64,000 nt of DNA from Fibrobacter sp. UWB10 (GTDB lineage: Bacteria > Fibrobacterota > Fibrobacteria > Fibrobacterales > Fibrobacteraceae), in the NCBI RefSeq assembly GCF_900182935.1, contig NZ_FXUE01000002.1, forward strand, positions 682,001-746,000, given 5' to 3'. A program made the translations under genes and the position numbers. The notes under the pieces were generated by a model. It was not told the origin of the DNA. It made no database searches and saw only the letters and a program-made list of their open reading frames with translations. The first letter of the stretch is position 1, and each line of letters starts with the position of its first letter. Of the stretch, positions 52,283 through 59,345 are shown piece by piece.

Positions 52283-52450
52283 CACACAGACGCATTGACG
52301 CGGCTGAAGCCGCGAAGTTACATTGAAAATGGCGAATTCACGTTGAAAGAGAACTAAGCCCATGTAATTGAAATATATCCACAATCGCGGTTCTTTTTGC
52401 TGTTATAGTCAAAAATTATAGCCGTGTGTACACTTTTTTTGGGAAAAAAA
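52283..52450. other. Intergenic region between AlbA_2 cassette and padR
   Basis: The gap between the two genes is 323 bases. Besides the direct repeat it holds one mini-hairpin, CGCGGC-TGAA-GCCGCG (52299-52314), and AT-rich sequence. No gene is supported. Confidence 0.5.
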
Positions 52451-52492
52451 TGTCGCAACACGACAAATTTTAGTTATATTCCAAGTTGGAAT
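52451..52492 (+). promoter_or_regulatory. padR promoter with two dyads over the -10 box
   Basis: TGTCG-CAACA-CGACA (52451-52465) lies just upstream of TATATT (52475-52480), and the perfect 15-base palindrome ATTCCAAGTTGGAAT (52478-52492) covers the -10 and start region. Both are fit to be operators for PadR itself. The leader to the start codon at 52547 is about 55-60 bases. Confidence 0.7.
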
Positions 52493-52546
52493 AGTCCAAT
52501 AAGTGAACCTTAATGGATTTTTTCTGGAATAAGAAGAAGGGTATAT

Positions 52547-53146
52547 ATGAATCGTTATGACTTGGTACTTCTGGGCCTGATCCTGGAAAAGGAGCGCAGC
52601 GGTTACGACATCATTACCGAAGTGCGCAATCGCGAACTGGACCGCTGGGCAAACCTCAGCACGTCGACCGTTTACAACAGGCTTGCGACACTCGAAAAGC
52701 ATGGTGACATTGCTGGCCGTAGCGAACGCGATGGTAACCGCCCTGAACGCGTGGTTTTCTCGATTACTGAAAAAGGTCGAGAAACTTTGCGCAAGGAAGT
52801 GCTAAAGCATTTGACCGGCTTTAACGATGATCCGAGAACGCTCGGTTTTGCCTTCCTTTTCGGTGCCGAACAAAAGGAATTGATCCGCACACTGGAAGCG
52901 CATGAACGTCGACTGGTGAAAGAGGTTGAACGCTTGGAACAGATGATTGCCGAAGAACCGCGCCCGACCCTTTTTGCCGAAGGTCCGTTCCTCAACTGCA
53001 TGAGCCGCGACCACATTCTGGTGGAACTCAAGTACGTGCGCGCCGCTATCGGAATCTTGCGCGATCCGGTACGCAACAAGAAGCTTAACGGCTACTTCTA
53101 CATCAATTTCGGTAACAGAGATTTTGTGGATAAGAAAAAGGATTAA
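52547..53146 (+). CDS. PadR-family transcriptional regulator
   Basis: A 199-residue winged-helix repressor. N-terminal PadR domain: DLVLLGLILEKERSGYDIITEV, STSTVYNRLATLEKHGDIAGRSERDG and RVVFSITEKGRETLRKEV (residues 5-85). The C-terminal half is the Vir-type helical dimerisation domain (KELIRTLEAHERRLVKEVERLEQMI, ILVELKYVRAAIGILRD). PadR proteins often sense small molecules. It lies 117 bases upstream of cellobiose phosphorylase in the same direction, and may control that gene as well as its own promoter, with a sugar as a possible ligand (inference). Confidence 0.92.
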   Translation: MNRYDLVLLGLILEKERSGYDIITEVRNRELDRWANLSTSTVYNRLATLEKHGDIAGRSERDGNRPERVVFSITEKGRETLRKEVLKHLTGFNDDPRTLGFAFLFGAEQKELIRTLEAHERRLVKEVERLEQMIAEEPRPTLFAEGPFLNCMSRDHILVELKYVRAAIGILRDPVRNKKLNGYFYINFGNRDFVDKKKD

Positions 53147-53147
53147 T

Positions 53148-53217
53148 GAATGTGTAATGTGGAATGTGTAATGTGAAATTTAGGATCTCTCATTTCACAT
53201 TTCTCATCTCACATTTT
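53148..53217. repeat. Heptanucleotide array between padR and cellobiose phosphorylase
   Basis: Ten units in strict 7-base phase: GAATGTG, TAATGTG, GAATGTG, TAATGTG, AAATTTA, GGATCTC, TCATTTC, ACATTTC, TCATCTC, ACATTTT. Left and right halves are approximate complements. It begins 2 bases after the padR stop and ends at the -10 box TATATT (53219-53224) of the next gene. Confidence 0.88.
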
Positions 53218-53263
53218 TTATATTTACACCCGGAATTTAACAACCCCCTCTTACGGAGAAACA

Positions 53264-55783
53264 ATGGCTACAAAACAGACCAAGAAGAGCGCCCCGAAGG
53301 CCAAGAAGGTTGCAGCTAAGACTGCTGCAAAGTACGGCTACTTTGACGACGCCAAGAAAGAATACGTGCTTACCACGCCGGCAACCCCGATCAAGTGGTG
53401 CAACTATGTTGGTACTTTGAACTTTGGTGGTATCGTGGATACTACTGGCGGTACCCTCGTTTGCAAGGGCGACCCGGCCCTGAACCGTATCACCAAGTAC
53501 ATCGCCCAGATGCCTTGCTCTGACTTTAAGGCCAGCACCATCTATATCCGCGTGAAGAACGCCAAGGGTTATACCGTGTTCTCTCCGTTCGTGGTTCCGA
53601 CTCTCACCAAGATGAAGAAGTGGGAATGCCACGTGGGTCTTTCTTACATGCGCTGGATCGCCGAATGCGAAGGCCTCCGTACGCAGGTGACGATTTTCGT
53701 GCCGACTGGCTCCAACACACTCCTCCAGGATATCCAGGTCACGAACCTCGACAAGGCTTCCAAGGAAGTGGATATTATCCCGGTTTATGAATTCAGCCAC
53801 TTCGAAGCTGAAAAGCAGCTCACCAACGCCGACTGGGTTCCGCAGACCATGACCCTCAAGGGCCACTGGGAAAAGGACGGCCACGTGGTGCTCGAACAGT
53901 ACGCTTACATGAAGCGTGACTTCGCCGTGAACTATGTGACTGCAAACTGCAAGGTCGGTAGCTTCGATGGCGACCGCCGCGTGTTCCTCGGCGCAAACGA
54001 AATGGGTTCCTGGGCTGCTCCGCTCAGCCTCGCCAACAAAGAACTTTCCAACAGCGAATGCGATCGTGGCGACAACATTGCCGCTCTCATGATCCACGCT
54101 GGCAAGATTGCCGCTAACAAGACCTTCCGCACCTGCACCCAGCTCGGTCAGGAACAGAGCCTGAAGGTTGCTTCTAAGGCAATCGCCAAGTACCGCGACT
54201 TGAAGAACGTCGACAAGGCTTTCGACGAACTCGCCAAGTTCTGGGAAAAGTACCTCTCTACGATCCAGGTGCAGACTCCGGATGCAGCGTTCAACTCCAT
54301 GGTGAACGTGCACAACCCGCGTCAGTGCCACACCACCAAGAACTGGAGCCGCTACCTGTCCCTGTATCAGCTGGGCTACGGCACCAGCCGCGGTATCGGT
54401 TACCGTGACTCCAGCCAGGACCTCATGGGCGTGATGAGCCACATGCCGGAAGAAGCATTGGAACTCGCCTTGAACCTGCTCTCTGTGCAGCGTCCTGAAG
54501 GTAACGCCATGCACCAGTACGCTCCGCTTGCCCTTGCTGAAGACAACGGCAACGAAGCTAACGCCGGTGACTCCCGCGAAAAGAAGGGTGTGCTCGATGA
54601 AAACGGCAACCCGGCTTACGCTGACTGGTACGGCGACGACCACCTGTGGATTGTGCTCACCATTGCTAACTACCTCAAGGAAACCGGCAAGATGGACCTC
54701 CTCAAGAAGGAAGTTCCGTTCTACGAAGCCGGCAAGAAGCGCGCCCAGCGTGAAAAGGGCTCCGTGCTCGAACACCTCAAGCGTTCTCTCAACTTTACCC
54801 GTACTCACCTTGGTAAGCACGGCCTTCCGCTCCTCGGCTTTGCCGACTGGAACGACTGCATGAACCTCCCGCTCGGTGCAGAATCCTCCTTCAACACGGG
54901 CCTGTATGCTAAGGCTCTCCTTGAAATGATGGACATCTGCGAAGCTCTCGGCGACACCAAGTCTGTCGAAATGTACAAGGGCTGGTACGAAGACGTGAAG
55001 AAGGCCTTCAATGACAGCGCTTGGGACGGCAAGTGGTGGGTCCGCTGGTTCGACAAGCAGGGCAACGCCTACGGCACCAACAAGGCCAAGTACGGTAAGA
55101 TTTACTGCAACAGCCAGTCCTGGTCTGTGATTTCTGGCATTGCTACTGGCGACCGTGCCGTGATGGGCATGGACAGCCTGAACAAGCTCCTCAACACCGC
55201 CAACGGCGTGAAGAGCTCTACTCCGGGCTACCGCGGCTTCGACCCGAACGTGGGTGGCATTTCTACCTATCCTCCTGGAGCCAAGGAAAACGGCGGTATC
55301 TTCCTCCACACCAACCCGTGGGTGATGATTGCCGAAACGATTCTCGGCCGTGGCGACAAGGCCTTCCAGTATTACAGCCAAATTAACCCGGCTGCCAAGA
55401 ACACCAAGCTCGACGAGTTCGAATCTGAACCGTATTGCTATCCGCAGAACATCCTCGGTGACGAACACAAGCAGTTCGGTATGGGCCGTAACGCATGGCT
55501 CTCCGGTACCAGCTCCTGGACTTACCAGGCTGCAACGCAGTTCATCATCGGTGTCCGCGCAAGCTTCAAGGGCCTCATCGTGAATCCCTGCATCCCGAGC
55601 TCTTGGGACGGCTTCAAGGTGACCCGCAAGTTCCGCGGCGCTACCTACGAAATCGAAGTGAAGAACCCGAAGCACGTGTGCAAGGGTGTCGCCGAGATGA
55701 TCGTCGATGGCAAGAAGATTGACGCTGACGTGGCCCCGATTTTCACGAAGGGTACTCATAAAGTTGAGGTTACCCTCGGTTAA
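53264..55783 (+). CDS. GH94 cellobiose phosphorylase
   Basis: An 839-residue inverting phosphorylase that splits cellobiose with phosphate to glucose-1-phosphate and glucose, saving ATP in cellulose use. After a 23-residue Lys/Ala-rich N-terminus comes the GH94 start YGYFDDAKKEYVLTTPATP. GYRDSSQDLMG and GFADWNDCMNLPL lie in the catalytic (alpha/alpha)6 domain; the Asp of ADWNDC is the general acid. The end has the conserved NPCIPSSWDGFKVTRKFRG. No signal peptide: cytosolic. Length agrees with cellobiose phosphorylases (about 810) plus the tail. A PadR gene and a -10 box lie upstream; a terminator follows. Confidence 0.96.
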   Translation: MATKQTKKSAPKAKKVAAKTAAKYGYFDDAKKEYVLTTPATPIKWCNYVGTLNFGGIVDTTGGTLVCKGDPALNRITKYIAQMPCSDFKASTIYIRVKNAKGYTVFSPFVVPTLTKMKKWECHVGLSYMRWIAECEGLRTQVTIFVPTGSNTLLQDIQVTNLDKASKEVDIIPVYEFSHFEAEKQLTNADWVPQTMTLKGHWEKDGHVVLEQYAYMKRDFAVNYVTANCKVGSFDGDRRVFLGANEMGSWAAPLSLANKELSNSECDRGDNIAALMIHAGKIAANKTFRTCTQLGQEQSLKVASKAIAKYRDLKNVDKAFDELAKFWEKYLSTIQVQTPDAAFNSMVNVHNPRQCHTTKNWSRYLSLYQLGYGTSRGIGYRDSSQDLMGVMSHMPEEALELALNLLSVQRPEGNAMHQYAPLALAEDNGNEANAGDSREKKGVLDENGNPAYADWYGDDHLWIVLTIANYLKETGKMDLLKKEVPFYEAGKKRAQREKGSVLEHLKRSLNFTRTHLGKHGLPLLGFADWNDCMNLPLGAESSFNTGLYAKALLEMMDICEALGDTKSVEMYKGWYEDVKKAFNDSAWDGKWWVRWFDKQGNAYGTNKAKYGKIYCNSQSWSVISGIATGDRAVMGMDSLNKLLNTANGVKSSTPGYRGFDPNVGGISTYPPGAKENGGIFLHTNPWVMIAETILGRGDKAFQYYSQINPAAKNTKLDEFESEPYCYPQNILGDEHKQFGMGRNAWLSGTSSWTYQAATQFIIGVRASFKGLIVNPCIPSSWDGFKVTRKFRGATYEIEVKNPKHVCKGVAEMIVDGKKIDADVAPIFTKGTHKVEVTLG

Positions 55784-55828
55784 TTTGAATTAGAATTTAA
55801 GTTCTAATCCAAATTGGGAATTTAAAAG

Positions 55829-55853
55829 TCCGCCTCTCACGAGGCGGATTTTT
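55829..55853 (+). terminator. Terminator after cellobiose phosphorylase
   Basis: TCCGCCTC-TCAC-GAGGCGGA followed by TTTTT. Confidence 0.93.
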
Positions 55854-55868
55854 ATATTTGTGCGCATC

Positions 55869-56504
55869 ATGAAACTCGATACGACGCTTTATTTTATTAC
55901 TGACAGCACGACTGTGCCGGAAGATCGTTTTTTGCCTGTGGTGGAGGCTGCTTGCAAGGGTGGAGCAACCATTATTCAGTTGCGCGAAAAGGATAGGTCT
56001 ACCCGCGAGTATTTGCAGCTGGCCGAGGCGGTGCATGCGATTACGGCTCGTTACGGGATTCCTCTGATTATTGATGACCGCGTGGATGTGGCCTTGGCGA
56101 TTGGTGCCGAGGGCGTTCATGTGGGGCAAAGCGATATGCCGGTGCGTTTGGCCCGTAAGCTTATGGGAGAGGGCAAGATTATAGGTGCTACCGCGAAGAC
56201 GGTACCGCAGGCGCTTGAAGCTTATGAACAGGGCGCAGACTACTTGGGTTGTGGTGCAATTTATCCGACCACGACCCATGTGAAAACGGTGATTACTCCG
56301 GTTGAAACTTTGAAGGATGTTGTGAAGGCGGTGCCAATTCCGGTGAATGCCATTGGCGGGCTTAACAAGGACAATATCTTTGTGCTGAAGGACTCGGGTA
56401 TTGCGGGCATTTGCGCCGTGTCTGCGATTATGAAGGCTGCTGATCCGGAAACTGCTACGCGAGAATTGAAGCAAGCTTTTCTAGAGCTTAAAAATTCGGT
56501 ATAG
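55869..56504 (+). CDS. thiE: Thiamine-phosphate synthase
   Basis: A 211-residue TIM barrel that joins the pyrimidine and thiazole parts to thiamine phosphate. Start ATG at 55869 (MKLDTTLYFITD). Family residues: IIQLREKDRSTREY (pyrophosphate side), IPLIIDDRVDVALAIGAEGVHVGQSDMP with the metal Asp, GATAKTVPQALEAYEQGADYLGCGAIYPTTTH with the Lys/Thr loop, and VNAIGGLNKDNI near the C-terminus. It is alone and far from other thi genes in the window. No TPP riboswitch is recognised upstream: only the terminator of the preceding gene lies there. Confidence 0.95.
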   Translation: MKLDTTLYFITDSTTVPEDRFLPVVEAACKGGATIIQLREKDRSTREYLQLAEAVHAITARYGIPLIIDDRVDVALAIGAEGVHVGQSDMPVRLARKLMGEGKIIGATAKTVPQALEAYEQGADYLGCGAIYPTTTHVKTVITPVETLKDVVKAVPIPVNAIGGLNKDNIFVLKDSGIAGICAVSAIMKAADPETATRELKQAFLELKNSV

Positions 56505-56506
56505 AT

Positions 56507-56552
56507 CCTTCGACAAGAAACCTATGGTTTCTTGCTCAGGATGACACTGCGT
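56507..56552. repeat. Intergenic palindromic repeat, copy 2
   Basis: ATCCTTCGA ... CTCAGGAT with an added inner hairpin CAAGAAACC-TAT-GGTTTCTTG, then GACACTGCGTGTCA, between convergent thiE and the M23 peptidase gene. The last 23 bases are identical to copy 3 at 59.3 kb. Confidence 0.8.
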
Positions 56553-56553
56553 G

Positions 56554-57534
56554 TCATTTACTGCCGCGGAGCTTCTGGCCCACTTTGAGCGGGGCGCCGG
56601 GCTTTAAATCATTGATGCGGCAGAGCGATTCAATCGAAATATTGAACCAGTTGGCGACATCCCCTTGGGAGTCGCCGGCTTGAACAACGTAATAGTTGTT
56701 GTTGATGAGCTTGCTCTGGATTTTGCGGTGCTCGCTGCGAGCCTTTTTCATCGAGAATTTGCTGACGCCCGGCTTTAGCGACCAATGCGGGAAATCGATA
56801 ACGGTAGTCGGGTCAATATTGATTTCGCCGTAGCGGATTTCAAAATGCAAGTGCGCGGCCGACGATCTGCCGGAATTGCCTGCGAGGCCTACGATATCGC
56901 CCGGGAAAACCTTATCGCCAACGTTAAGCAGTCGCTTGGAAAGGTGGGCGTAAAGGGTCTCGATTCCGTTCGGGTGCTTGATCAGTACGTAGTGGCCGTA
57001 ACCGCCCTTGTTGTAACGCGACATGGTGACTTCGCCGGGGTAGGCGGCCACGACGGGTTCGTCTTTAATCACGTTCACGTCTACGCCGCGGTGCAGGCGA
57101 TGACTGCGAATGCCATAGGGCGAGCCAATGAGTGCTTCGTGCGTGATGGGCGGGAGGATTGTCGAAAAATCGAATGTGTTGACTTCTTCGACTTCTTCCT
57201 TCTTTTGGGGAGAATCCTTCTTGGTTTGCTTTTTCTTTTTGGATTCGACGATTTCGTATTCGACGCCCTGTTTGTCGTAGAGCAATGCCTTGGTGAATGC
57301 TTTCGGGTCGTCTTCGCTCAATTTGACTTTCTTGGACTTCTTGGGCTTGGCTTTTTTTGATTTTTTGGAGGACTTTTTGGTGTCGGACTTCTTTTTCGTC
57401 GTTTGGGCCGAGGTTTCCTTTTCGGATTTCTTGGCGGTTGCGGCTTTTGCGTAAGCGGGGGCACTCGTGAAAGAGATTGCCACGATGATCGCGACAAATA
57501 AACCCATCCACTTGTGAAGTCCCAAAAAGCTCAT
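56554..57534 (-). CDS. M23 (LytM) peptidase with LysM domain
   Basis: A 326-residue envelope protein. Signal peptide about residues 1-29 (..SAPAYA), then a very Lys-rich linker (residues 35-120) that may bind teichoic-like or nucleic polymers or simply span the wall. The M23 domain (140-250) has HRGVDVNV with the first zinc His and Asp, YGHYVLIKHPNG, and HLHFEIR with the HxH zinc pair. A LysM motif closes the protein (NYYVVQAGDSQGDVANWFNISIESLCRINDLKPG). All metal residues are present, so it is probably an active peptidoglycan endopeptidase in cell separation or growth. Confidence 0.9.
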   Translation of the reverse strand: MSFLGLHKWMGLFVAIIVAISFTSAPAYAKAATAKKSEKETSAQTTKKKSDTKKSSKKSKKAKPKKSKKVKLSEDDPKAFTKALLYDKQGVEYEIVESKKKKQTKKDSPQKKEEVEEVNTFDFSTILPPITHEALIGSPYGIRSHRLHRGVDVNVIKDEPVVAAYPGEVTMSRYNKGGYGHYVLIKHPNGIETLYAHLSKRLLNVGDKVFPGDIVGLAGNSGRSSAAHLHFEIRYGEINIDPTTVIDFPHWSLKPGVSKFSMKKARSEHRKIQSKLINNNYYVVQAGDSQGDVANWFNISIESLCRINDLKPGAPLKVGQKLRGSK

Positions 57535-57564
57535 GTTTTTAAAGAAAATTCTAGTGAGAGAAAT

Positions 57565-57936
57565 TTACTTTAAAAATGCGAAGAATACGGCGGCCACAGT
57601 GAAAATGAAGGCCACAATATGGTTCCATTGAAGCGCTTCGTTATTGAAGACGGTCGTCGCGATGACGGTAAAGACGGTCAGCGAGATGGCTTCTTGAATC
57701 ACCTTGAGCTGCATCAGGGTGAACGGGCCTCCGTTAATGCGGCTGCCTATGGTATTGGCGGGAATCATGAAGAAGTATTCGATGAGAGCGACGCCCCAGG
57801 AGGCGAGAATCACCAAAATCAGCGGCCAGTCGGTGCTGATGTGCATTTCCTTGAGCTTGAGGTTGCCGTACCAGGCGGCGGTCATAAAGACGTTACTGAT
57901 GATGAGGAGAATGACTGTAAAGATTCCGGCTTTCAT
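57565..57936 (-). CDS. DUF486-family small membrane transporter-like protein
   Basis: A 123-residue protein with four predicted membrane segments (GIFTVILLIISNVFMTAAWYG, WPLILVILASWGVALIEYFFMI, LKVIQEAISLTVFTVIATTVF, HIVAFIFTVAAVFFAF). The motif IEYFFMIPANTIGSR is a mark of DUF486, a branch of the drug/metabolite transporter superfamily with unknown substrate. It is in one direction with the DUF4416 gene, 6 bases downstream of it. Confidence 0.88.
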   Translation of the reverse strand: MKAGIFTVILLIISNVFMTAAWYGNLKLKEMHISTDWPLILVILASWGVALIEYFFMIPANTIGSRINGGPFTLMQLKVIQEAISLTVFTVIATTVFNNEALQWNHIVAFIFTVAAVFFAFLK

Positions 57937-57942
57937 AATTGT

Positions 57943-58509
57943 TTAATGGTTGGTGCGCAGGCGGTAAGGTTTGCCTGTGCTGAGTTGGTAGGCGAGGCGG
58001 GCGCGCACCTGTTCCAGGTAGGTGATATACTTTTCGCTTTGGTAGTCGCGGTAGGTCCAGTCGAAGGCGTGGAAATGTCCGTCCTGAAAGTACAGCGTGG
58101 GTTCTACGAAAATGCCGCGTTGCATGTATACGCGCTGGCGCTGGTCCTTGGTGGTCGCCAAGAAGAATTGCCCAAGCGTCATGTAGCCTGGGTCCAGATT
58201 CACGGGGCGAAGCCCGGGCGTGCCGTTTTGCTTGGCAATTTCGAGTTCGACGTCGTTGCTCCAGAGCTTGATGTCGACTATGGTTTCGCGGTCGACCAGA
58301 GTCTCGTAGCTGAAAAAGGCACGCACGGGGGCGTTCCCGATTTCGTCGACGTAGTAGTTCGTGAAGGTGAACGGGAACGGCGGGAGCGCTAGCTCCTCTT
58401 CGCCAAAGCGGTTGCGGAGTGTGTCGCGCACAGCTTCTACCGCCTGGGAATCTTTCGCGAGAATCCCTACGATTATCTTGACTTTGGCTGGTGTCCTTAA
58501 TTCACCCAT
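57943..58509 (-). CDS. DUF4416-family protein
   Basis: A 188-residue cytosolic protein. The DUF4416 signature is clear: VNLDPGYMTLGQFFLATTKDQRQRVYMQRGIFVEPTL followed by FHAFDWTYRDYQSEKYITYLEQVRARLAYQ. The N-terminus KVKIIVGILAKDSQAVEAV has a strand-helix start. Function unknown; the conserved Asp, Lys-Asp and Arg residues suggest an enzyme. First gene of a pair with the DUF486 gene, divergent from glutaminyl cyclase across a gap made mostly of heptamers. Confidence 0.85.
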   Translation of the reverse strand: MGELRTPAKVKIIVGILAKDSQAVEAVRDTLRNRFGEEELALPPFPFTFTNYYVDEIGNAPVRAFFSYETLVDRETIVDIKLWSNDVELEIAKQNGTPGLRPVNLDPGYMTLGQFFLATTKDQRQRVYMQRGIFVEPTLYFQDGHFHAFDWTYRDYQSEKYITYLEQVRARLAYQLSTGKPYRLRTNH

Positions 58510-58515
58510 GGGCCG

Positions 58516-58550
58516 TAATTTAGTAATTTTTAATTGTTAATTATTCATTT
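58516..58550. repeat. AT-rich heptanucleotide array between divergent genes
   Basis: TAATTTA, GTAATTT, TTAATTG, TTAATTA, TTCATTT: five units in phase within the 47-base gap. The last unit recurs at 58586, exactly 42 bases (six units) on. Confidence 0.7.
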
Positions 58551-58556
58551 CTGACT

Positions 58557-59303
58557 ATGAAACTGTATCTTCGACTAATCCTAGCTTCATTTCTCATCTC
58601 ACATTTCACATTGGTCTTCGCCGAGGCTCCTCGCGTGGTTCCTGAAATTTTGGATTCCATTCCGCATGAAAAGTCTCATTTTACGCAGGGCTTGTTCTTT
58701 GACGGCAAGGAATTGATTGAAACGACGGGCTTGTATGGGCAATCGGGCTTGTACCGCCGTACGCTTGACGGCAAGATTCTGGATTCTGCAAGGCTAGAAG
58801 ACAAGTATTTTGGCGAAGGCTCGATTGCTGTGGGCGACGACATTTTCTACTTGACCTGGAAATCCAAGAAGGCCTTCATTTACAGTCGCAAGCCGTTTGC
58901 GAGAAAGGGCGAATTCAGCATTCCTACCGAGGGCTGGGGCCTTACTTACTGGAAGAGCACTTTGCTTATGAGCAACGGCTCTAGCGAACTTTTGCAGCTG
59001 GCTCTCGGCGGATTCTACGTGGTTGGAGCCATTCCTGTGACCGATGGCGGTCGCCCGGTAAAGCTCTTGAACGAACTTGAAATCGTGGGCGATACGCTTT
59101 ATGCAAACATCTGGCAGACAGGCGCTATTGCTGTCATTTCTCTCCCGAGCGGGAAGGTAATTCGTTATCTGGATTTAAGCCGCAAGGTTGCAGAACTCAA
59201 GCGCAAGCACCCGGATATTGATGTGCTGAATGGCATTGCCTACGACGGCAAGAATCTTTGGATTACCGGCAAGAATTGGCCGCAGATTTATAAACTGAAG
59301 TAA
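58557..59303 (+). CDS. Glutaminyl-peptide cyclotransferase (plant/bacterial five-blade type)
   Basis: A 248-residue exported enzyme that turns N-terminal Gln into pyroglutamate, common where type IX-type exported proteins begin with Gln. The signal peptide (MKLYLRLILASFLISHFTLVFA) is followed by beta-propeller motifs: HEKSHFTQGLFFDGKELIETTGLYGQSGL, FGEGSIAVGDDIFYLTWK, GWGLTYWKSTLLMSNGSSEL, LLNELEIVGDTLYANIWQT and LNGIAYDGKNLWITGKNWP. The active-site Glu (ELE in LLNELE) and Trp are present. Half of the signal peptide hydrophobic core is encoded by a heptamer array. Confidence 0.9.
   Translation: MKLYLRLILASFLISHFTLVFAEAPRVVPEILDSIPHEKSHFTQGLFFDGKELIETTGLYGQSGLYRRTLDGKILDSARLEDKYFGEGSIAVGDDIFYLTWKSKKAFIYSRKPFARKGEFSIPTEGWGLTYWKSTLLMSNGSSELLQLALGGFYVVGAIPVTDGGRPVKLLNELEIVGDTLYANIWQTGAIAVISLPSGKVIRYLDLSRKVAELKRKHPDIDVLNGIAYDGKNLWITGKNWPQIYKLK
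58586..58613 (+). repeat. Heptanucleotide array inside the signal peptide of glutaminyl cyclase
   Basis: TTCATTT, CTCATCT, CACATTT, CACATTG encode Ser-Phe-Leu-Ile-Ser-His-Phe-Thr-Leu. CATTTCTCATCTCACATTT is also found, base for base, in the array at 53.2 kb. Confidence 0.8.
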
Positions 59304-59317
59304 TGAAATGCCGATGC

Positions 59318-59345
59318 TGAGCCGAGCTCAGGATGACACTGCGTG
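59318..59345. repeat. Intergenic palindromic repeat, copy 3
   Basis: CTGAG-CCGAG-CTCAG leads into GGATGACACTGCGTGTCA, abutting the stop of the porin gene and lying between convergent genes as the other copies do. Confidence 0.75.

Noticed and set aside
53237-55759. 840-codon minus-strand frame opposite cellobiose phosphorylase
   Set aside because: Same cause: biased codon use keeps the complementary frame free of stops.
55854-55868. TPP riboswitch before thiE
   Set aside because: Only 15 bases lie between the preceding terminator and the start codon, too few for the riboswitch fold.
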